Of a stretch of 56,412 nucleotides of DNA, positions 51,360-56,412 are shown piece by piece; positions within the stretch are counted from its first letter, which is position 1; the number at the start of each line of letters is the position of its first letter. The position numbers were made by a program, and so were the translations under genes. The notes beneath the pieces were generated by a model. The model was given only the letters and a program-made list of their open reading frames with translations. It did no database searches and had not been told where the DNA came from. Origin of the DNA: Dehalococcoidia bacterium (GTDB lineage: Bacteria > Chloroflexota > Dehalococcoidia > GIF9 > AB-539-J10); assembly GCA_030605665.1 (NCBI GenBank), contig JAUWHW010000064.1, positions 1 to 56,412 on the forward strand. Reading direction: 5' to 3'.

Positions 51360-52840
51360 GTCTCGGATATATCGACTTCCACCAACTTCAGCAGTGCATT
51401 CGAAGGCGTAGGGCTCAAGCCTGGCTGTCTGTTATTGGAGCACCAATCAGCATAAAGATTGTTCATTTTAGCAGCCACAGCATCAGCATGAGTATCGCGG
51501 GTGCAAAAGATAATAGTCTTTTGGAGAGGGTCACCGGTCTGCAGAAGCATATCAAACAGGTCTCGGCACATCATTTTTACCCTATCGGGTAGCTGAATAA
51601 TGTCCTCGAAAGAAGTGGGACCATAGTAGCCATAGGTGTCAGTAATCGGGACCGGTTGGCCCGTGATGGCGTTTTTGGCTCCAAGACGCTCAATATCCTC
51701 ACGAGTTACACCGGTCAAATCAAGGTTTATCTCTCGTCGGATAATCTCACAAGCAGCGATATAGCCATCTTCAATGCCTTGCGCCATATCATATTCGTAA
51801 ACTGGGTCACCGAAGTATTCAAGGTTATTCGCTGTAATCTCCTCATCTTCACAACGCTCCTCTTTTGTGCCTCCCTCAAAAGAGCGCGGTGTTGCGGTAA
51901 GGCCTACCTGTATTGCCTGTGGGTTGCGACGGAGAACAGTGCTCCATTTTCCCCAGGCACTGCGGTGACATTCATCAATGATGATGTGGCTAAAATAGTT
52001 TTCGGGGTAATGCTCCGTAAGAAAACGGGCATTCTCCTCATCAGTACTAACATTCAGAGTCTGGTAAGTGGCAATGAGGATTCGAGCATTTTTCTGGGGA
52101 TTGTCGCCAGTGACCTCAGCAGCATTGGCGCCAAACACATTCTGAAAATGCCCAAGTCCCTGTGAGCGTAATTCATCTCGGTCGCAGACAAACAGAGCAC
52201 GCCTAAGTTGCCCAGCATTAGCAATCTTCTTCAAAAGGTGCACAGCAATGAAAGTTTTCCCCGTACCTGTAGCCAAGAAAAGTAAAATCCGCCTTTGTCC
52301 TTGGGCTATCTTTTCCAAAGCAGCACGAATGGCGGCATCTTGATAGTAGCGCCTACTTGCCTCGCCACCGGGATAGGGGACTAGCAAGGGCTTTGCACTC
52401 TCTACTTCCAGTGAGAAGCCAGTCCCCTGTTCATACCGTAAGTGCAATTGTTCAGGCGTTGGGAATTCCTTTAAAGGTGAAGGACCGTTGGTTTTGCCTG
52501 TGAAGTTGTCATATTCAATAAACAAATACCCATTGGACGAATATACAAAGGGAACATGATTCAAACGGGCGTATTTCTTAGCTTGCTCCACTCCCTTACT
52601 TGGTGGTTCATTGCTTCGCTTGGCTTCTATCAACGCAACAGCAACAGGCTGAGTGCTGATATTCACCCTGATACGGAGCAGATAATCAGTTCGACCTCGC
52701 TGTCTTCGTTTCGGCCTACCATCTACAATATCTATCCCCTGGTCTGTCTCCTCACGGCGAATAAGGTCTTCAGTCCAGCCTCGGGAGTGGAGGACTGGGT
52801 CGATGAGCTTTGCTCTTGTATCAGCCTCGCTCAGGAGCAT
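51356..52840 (-). CDS. hsdR: Type I restriction enzyme R subunit, N-terminal piece (frameshifted)
   Basis: 494 residues. HSDR_N nuclease domain with RTDYLLRI and VALIEAKRS (D and ExK, ~50-75), then SF2 motor: Walker A LATGTGKT (~195), DECH (~288), GLTATPRS (~315) and FCTRDTHAD (~448). After CSNNRQP the reading goes out of frame and ends ~14 residues later. A one-base insertion near 51418-51433 would restore a full HsdR of about 800 residues. GGAGG lies 10 nt upstream of the ATG. First gene of the operon. Confidence 0.9.
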   Translation of the reverse strand: MLLSEADTRAKLIDPVLHSRGWTEDLIRREETDQGIDIVDGRPKRRQRGRTDYLLRIRVNISTQPVAVALIEAKRSNEPPSKGVEQAKKYARLNHVPFVYSSNGYLFIEYDNFTGKTNGPSPLKEFPTPEQLHLRYEQGTGFSLEVESAKPLLVPYPGGEASRRYYQDAAIRAALEKIAQGQRRILLFLATGTGKTFIAVHLLKKIANAGQLRRALFVCDRDELRSQGLGHFQNVFGANAAEVTGDNPQKNARILIATYQTLNVSTDEENARFLTEHYPENYFSHIIIDECHRSAWGKWSTVLRRNPQAIQVGLTATPRSFEGGTKEERCEDEEITANNLEYFGDPVYEYDMAQGIEDGYIAACEIIRREINLDLTGVTREDIERLGAKNAITGQPVPITDTYGYYGPTSFEDIIQLPDRVKMMCRDLFDMLLQTGDPLQKTIIFCTRDTHADAVAAKMNNLYADWCSNNRQPGLSPTPSNALLKLVEVDISET

Positions 52841-52889
52841 GCCTAAATTCCTCCACGTGGTTCATTATTACTTGGGCATCCTTAAAGTC

Positions 52890-52906
52890 ATTATACATCA
52901 ATTATA
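52890..52906 (-). promoter_or_regulatory. Candidate -10 boxes of the restriction operon
   Basis: Two TATAAT sequences on the minus strand (52906-52901 and 52895-52890) lie 50-66 bp before hsdR. For the farther one, TTAGAA lies 18 bp upstream as a weak -35. Confidence 0.4.
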
Positions 52907-53025
52907 GGTATGGGGTATAACCCATTCTAACAGTTCTAGCAGGCAGATATAGTTTTTAAGCTAAGAGCAAAGGATGAAGACAAGCATAGGTATCACGATA
53001 TTGGTTCACACTCCATGTAACATTT

Positions 53026-53353
53026 CGTCATTTTGTTTAGCTATCACCGGCTTTATGCCGGGTTTAGCAATTATCCCCTAGCAGCTAGACATTACCTAGC
53101 TTCACTCCTCTTAGGCCTTGTCCTGCCACCTCTGCCAGGTGTTCCTTTGCACGGTGCCCAGGATGGTAAGCAAATTGCTGCTTATGTTAAGGGAATTGTT
53201 TTGATCCCTTTGTTCGCCAGCGTCTCTGCCATATTCTTCGATAGGAGCCAACATCTTAGTCGTTAGCCAATAGTCCTGAAGTCAAAGAAGCTTCTTATGC
53301 CACGTTTGTTGAGAGGGATTCACCCTCACCTAACCTCTCCCTTCGAGGGAGAG
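53026..53353. repeat. ~325-bp direct repeat, left copy, flanking the AbiE-like pair
   Basis: It starts CGTCATTTTGTTTAGCTATC and ends near the palindrome CCTCTCCCTTCGAGGGAGAG. The right copy at 55645-55969 is collinear and closely similar (estimated by eye above 80%) with small indels. A 77-codon frame in this copy (53033-53266) is broken in the other, so the repeat is not clearly coding. A 23-bp piece of its left end recurs inverted at about 11957-11979. Confidence 0.85.
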
Positions 53354-53401
53354 GGGACAGGTCTTTTTGAGATTGCTTCGGCTGCGCCTCGCAATGACCT
53401 T

Positions 53402-53524
53402 ATTGTATTCAGGCACTTTACTTTTTGGGAAACGCCGAACATCGACAACAAAGGTGATATTATGCTCCTTTAGGAGTGATACTAAATCAGCAAATTTCCT
53501 GCCTCCATAGCCAATAGTGAAAAT
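53402..53524 (-). pseudogene. DUF488 N-terminal fragment
   Basis: On the minus strand the frame reads TIGYGGRKFADLVSLLKEHN and ITFVVDVRRFPKSKVPEYN, the N-terminal signature of DUF488 proteins. It then runs into a dispersed repeat (53369-53399) and is lost. No start codon is in place. A dead remnant just upstream of the AbiE-like promoter. Confidence 0.7.
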
Positions 53525-53527
53525 TGC

Positions 53528-53556
53528 TTGACAAAAGTTTCATTAATATGCATAAT
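53528..53556 (+). promoter_or_regulatory. Promoter and likely operator of the AbiE-like pair
   Basis: Consensus TTGACA (53528-53533), 17-bp spacer, CATAAT (53551-53556). Downstream, GGTGAAA occurs twice (53567-53573 and 53584-53590), 17 bp apart, a probable autorepressor site as AbiEi proteins bind their own promoter. Confidence 0.65.
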
Positions 53557-53595
53557 TTCAACAAACGGTGAAAATACTGTAAATGGTGAAACACT

Positions 53596-54648
53596 ATGAG
53601 GGAATCAGAGGTCGTAGATAGAATTCGAGAGAGGCTTGAAGGCCTTTTGAGTGATATCCCCTTCCTTAAAGCAGGACAGCCTATCACGCAAATGTCTTTG
53701 GAAGGTATCCGCCCCGACTTGCTATTTGAGGTTATGGCAGGAAATCGCCCCTCGAAAATTATTGTAGAGGTGAAGTCCATAGGGGAACCACGGCAGGCAC
53801 GGTATGCTATACAGCAATTGAGGGAATACTTAGCTCGGATTGAAGATGCTTATGGGGTGGTGGCAGCACCTTACATCAGCAATGATACGGCTCGCCTTTG
53901 TAAGGAAAACGGTGTGGGCTATATAGACCTGGCTGGAAATTGTTTCCTGAACTTCAACCAAGTATACATTGAACAAAGAAACTACCCCAATCCAACTGTA
54001 GAAAAGCGGCAGCTCCGCTCCCTCTTCGCCCCCAGGTCAAGCCGTGTTCTCAGAGCGATGCTTGCCAATCCGAGGCGGCCTTGGCAGGTGCAGGAGTTGG
54101 CAGAGGAAGCCAATGTGAGCCTTGGTCTGGCTTTTAAAATCAAAGAACGCCTTTTGGATCTGGAGTATGCCCGTGGAAAAAATAGGAATATCTTTCTCAA
54201 CCGCCCGGGAGAGCTTCTAGACAAGTGGGCAGACAACTATTCCTTTCGAAGAAATAGGATATATGACTACTTTGGCTTTGAGGAGCCCAAGGAGATAGAG
54301 CGAAGGCTTGCAGGATATTGTCAGAAGAGAGAAATTCCTTATGCTCTGGCTCTTTTTTCCGGTGCTGCCCTGGTGGCACCTTTTGCCCGTTACACCAGGG
54401 GATTCGCGTATGTGGGCCAAGGGATTCGAGAGTTAGCAGGATCGCTGGAGTTGAAGGAGGTCTCCTCAGGACCAAACTTTAGCATGTTAGAGCCCTATGA
54501 TGAAGGGGTCTTTTATGGGAGCAGAAGGATTGAAGGACTAGAGGTCGTCTGCGATGTGCAACTCTATCTTGACCTTGTGGGATTTAGAGGGCGTGGTGAG
54601 GAATCAGCCAAATTTCTTCTCGAGCAGAGGATAAAGCCTCAATGGTGA
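53596..54648 (+). CDS. AbiEi-like antitoxin with an N-terminal PD-(D/E)xK-type region
   Basis: 350 residues. Residues ~25-115 carry RPDLLFEV (D41) and IIVEVKS (E58, K60), a PD-(D/E)xK-like pattern followed by the QLREYL helix. A winged helix at ~150-200 has RPWQVQELAEEANVSLGLAF. The C-terminal part ends VQLYLDLVGFRGRGEESAKF, typical of AbiEi antitoxins. It should repress the operon and counter the nucleotidyltransferase downstream, with which it overlaps by 7 nt. Whether the nuclease-like core is active is unknown. Confidence 0.75.
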   Translation: MRESEVVDRIRERLEGLLSDIPFLKAGQPITQMSLEGIRPDLLFEVMAGNRPSKIIVEVKSIGEPRQARYAIQQLREYLARIEDAYGVVAAPYISNDTARLCKENGVGYIDLAGNCFLNFNQVYIEQRNYPNPTVEKRQLRSLFAPRSSRVLRAMLANPRRPWQVQELAEEANVSLGLAFKIKERLLDLEYARGKNRNIFLNRPGELLDKWADNYSFRRNRIYDYFGFEEPKEIERRLAGYCQKREIPYALALFSGAALVAPFARYTRGFAYVGQGIRELAGSLELKEVSSGPNFSMLEPYDEGVFYGSRRIEGLEVVCDVQLYLDLVGFRGRGEESAKFLLEQRIKPQW

Positions 54649-55487
54649 AACAAAGCGATTATGGGGAAGCAGAAGTTCAGGCTTGTTTTTCTGTATTGCT
54701 GGAGATAATGACGGTCTTGGGCGAATTTCGAGAAAATGTTGTTATTGTGGGAGGAAACGTCCCTCCCCTACTTATTCGCTCTGCTAAGGAGAAATATCTA
54801 GGTACACTGGATATAGACCTTGCCTTAGATTTCAAGCATATTTCGGATGATACTTACAAGACAATTATCGAAACCTTGAGACACAGAGGCTACTACCAGA
54901 GGGAAGGTGAACAGCCATTTATCTTTTATAGAGATGTAGGTGATAGATCTGGAAACAAAATCACTGTGGAGATTGACCTGCTGGCTGGAGAATATGGTGG
55001 CACTGGAAAGGGACAGCGCCACCAAAAAATACAGGACGGTCAAGCTAGAAAAGCCAGAGGGTGCGACCTTGTTTTCGATAATGCAGTAAGAGTCAATCTA
55101 GCTGGCACTTTACCAGGTGGCGCTAAAAGCAAGGTAACCGTTAAAGTGCCTTCCATTGGGCCTTTTCTGATAATGAAAGGCATGACCCTCTGGGAACGGA
55201 TGAAGGAAAAGGACGCCTATGATATCTATTACTGTTGCCGGAACTATCCCGGAGGTTTGACAGCCTTGGTGGAGGCGATAAGGCCACTGGTGAGGAACAG
55301 GCTGGCAAGGGAAGGCCTGGGAAAGATCAAAACAAAATTTGCCATAGTTGATGGAATAGGACCAACTTGGGTGGCAGACTTTCTGGAAATTGCGGATCCA
55401 GAGGAGAGAACCAGGATTCAGAGAGAAGCCTTTGAGCTAGTAAACGCCTTAATGGAGAAACTAGGTATTGAGCCCTTTTTAGAGTGA
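54642..55487 (+). CDS. AbiEii-like nucleotidyltransferase toxin
   Basis: 281 residues. IVGGNVPPLLIRS (~38-50) and YLGTLDIDLALD (~58-69) are the nucleotidyltransferase G-G/DxD motifs; KDAYDIYYC (~188) is the AbiEii motif that follows. Related toxins add nucleotides to tRNA acceptor ends and block translation. It is the second gene of a two-gene operon, as in type IV/AbiE systems. Confidence 0.8.
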   Translation: MVKQSDYGEAEVQACFSVLLEIMTVLGEFRENVVIVGGNVPPLLIRSAKEKYLGTLDIDLALDFKHISDDTYKTIIETLRHRGYYQREGEQPFIFYRDVGDRSGNKITVEIDLLAGEYGGTGKGQRHQKIQDGQARKARGCDLVFDNAVRVNLAGTLPGGAKSKVTVKVPSIGPFLIMKGMTLWERMKEKDAYDIYYCCRNYPGGLTALVEAIRPLVRNRLAREGLGKIKTKFAIVDGIGPTWVADFLEIADPEERTRIQREAFELVNALMEKLGIEPFLE

Positions 55488-55644
55488 CTTCTAGGTAGCA
55501 CCTATCCTTTCAGTCTGGAGCAGGTGGACTTGGCATAGCAGTGAATGTAGGCAGTTATGGTGAAGGTGGGGAAAAAGATTACTCAGATTACAGTCCTCCA
55601 TACGTATTCTCTAGGGCAATTAGTATCTGCCCAGAGTAACAAAA

Positions 55645-55969
55645 CGTCATTTTGTTTAGCTATCACCGGCTTTATCTGCCAGCTTTAGCAATTATCCCCC
55701 AGCAGCTGGACATTACCTAGTTTCACTCCTCTTAGGCCTTGTCCTTCCACCTCTGCCAGGTGTTCCTTTGCATGGCTCTCGGAATGATAGGCAAATTGCT
55801 GTTTATATTAAGGGAATCGCCCTGATTCCCTTGCTTGCTAGCATTTCTGCGATATATCTTCGTTGACAGCCAGCATCTTAGTCAATAGTCCCGAAGTCAA
55901 GGAAGCTTGCTTATGCCCCGTTTGTAGAGGGGATTCACCCTCACCTAACCTCTCCCTTCAAAGGAGAGA
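55645..55969. repeat. ~325-bp direct repeat, right copy, flanking the AbiE-like pair
   Basis: Collinear with 53026-53353, same orientation. Between the AbiEii stop and this copy (55488-55644) no gene is recognised; a 38-codon frame ending at 55640 has no known similarity. After the copy, 55970-56042 holds nothing recognisable. Confidence 0.85.
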
Positions 55970-56042
55970 AATCGAGTTAGGCACTCCTTAGCATGGCGTA
56001 TTGAGGTGGTGAGCAAATCCCTCACCTGGATTGGGGAAGAAG

Positions 56043-56213
56043 CTAATTAATAATTCCTTGACCCTTAAGATACCCTTTCGCCTTTTCCAGAAAGATTTTT
56101 GCCTTATTTAACAGATCTTCAGCATCTTTCCTCTCAAAGGGAGCGATATCATAATCTCCCTTACCCCTCTGGCTAAAGGCGTTCAAAATGTATGAGTGGA
56201 GTTTGCATCCACT
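56043..56213 (-). pseudogene. HEPN-domain C-terminal remnant
   Basis: In the same frame as, and directly after, the nucleotidyltransferase stop, the minus strand reads CKLHSYILNAFSQRGKGDYD, then PFERKDAEDLLNKAKIFLEK and AKGYLKGQGIIN to a TAG at 56043. This is the end of a HEPN toxin (R...DY motif and the final helix). The N-terminal half is missing. Confidence 0.65.
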
Positions 56214-56412
56214 CTAAACCTTTACCCCCTCCTCTTTTACATTCAAAATTAAGGGTGACCCTACGTTATCAAAAAACTCCTTTTCATAAACAACGTAAGC
56301 AATGACGACTTCATTCTCCAAGGATAAGGCGCTAATGATACAACTCATTTTATTCTTCTCTTCCCTGGTCAAAGACTTATTTACCACAATAAGAATGTCG
56401 ATGTCAGACTCC
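56214..56412 (-). CDS. MNT-type nucleotidyltransferase antitoxin, C-terminal part (runs off window)
   Basis: From the window edge the minus strand reads ESDIDILIVVNKSLTREEKN and on to KEEGVKV, then TAG. SDIDILIVV is the catalytic strand of small DNA-polymerase-beta-like nucleotidyltransferases (MNT). The adjacent HEPN remnant shows this was a HEPN-MNT toxin-antitoxin pair. The GS motif, expected just upstream, lies outside the window. Confidence 0.75.
   Translation of the reverse strand, partial: ESDIDILIVVNKSLTREEKNKMSCIISALSLENEVVIAYVVYEKEFFDNVGSPLILNVKEEGVKV

Noticed and set aside
53033..53266. 77-codon hydrophobic frame in the left direct repeat
   Set aside because: The right copy has an indel and stops in the same frame, so coding is not conserved.

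Overview
The window reads as one chromosomal segment of an anaerobic bacterium. The gene content (CbiM plus a PDGLE-type CbiN-like subunit, a short IF-2, O2-sensitive class I fumarase, Fe-S quinolinate synthase, fumarate reductase and malic enzyme) fits a Dehalococcoidia-like Chloroflexota genome. That assignment comes from gene style, not from a marker phylogeny, and is an inference.

Positions 1-37100 are mostly housekeeping genes in short operons. They comprise: C4-dicarboxylate genes (fumarate reductase, fumarase alpha, malic enzyme); cmk-plsC-ispH; HIT and RAM-domain proteins; miaB-yajC; nadA-(nuclease-like ORF)-nadB-nadC; a HemW-like radical SAM gene; a cobalt ECF transporter (cbiMNQO) next to a Fur-family regulator with TTGCAAT-type palindromes; dtd; nusA-ylxR-infB-rbfA; glyS; ade-hpt; mfd; proB; asd. 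Two accessory genes interrupt this stretch: a 961-aa DUF4062-NACHT protein (7762-10647) and a divergent endonuclease III-like HhH/[4Fe-4S] protein (10992-11927). A family of short palindrome-rich repeats ('cattgcgag..gaagcaatctc', 'cattctgagcgtagcgaagaatctc', 'ggcggggataaaccccgcc') lies between genes and also, in frame, inside ispH, miaB, nadB, nadC, ade and mfd, much like the Rickettsia palindromic elements. A 379-bp IS derivative with terminal inverted repeats lies between rbfA and glyS.

Positions 37500-41900 form an unusual array. Six copies of a tRNA-Pro(CGG)-like sequence, mostly only its 3' half (anticodon arm to CCA), recur every 0.6-1 kb. Each interval carries a tiny module, most of them toxin-antitoxin-like: excisionase-type HTH + PemK/MazF; frameshifted hicB-hicA; DUF433 + the C-terminal remnant of a DUF5615 PIN-like toxin; DUF2283 + DUF4258 + a small ORF; and a 91-aa amphipathic protein. 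No integrase is present. This looks like serial tRNA-targeted integration, or an integron-like cassette array with a tRNA-derived boundary, and is the best candidate for an undescribed system.

Positions 41900-52840 (minus strand) are a type I restriction-modification operon, hsdR-AlbA_2-hsdS-DUF4062-STAND ATPase-hsdM. A two-gene DUF4062/STAND defence pair sits between hsdS and hsdM, and hsdR is broken by a frameshift. Positions 53000-56000 hold an AbiEi/AbiEii-like pair whose AbiEi-like protein carries an N-terminal PD-(D/E)xK-type motif. The pair lies between two ~325-bp direct repeats. Decayed DUF488 and HEPN/nucleotidyltransferase pieces lie around it. Overall the window is a conserved backbone followed by a roughly 19-kb defence and toxin-antitoxin island with heavy gene decay.
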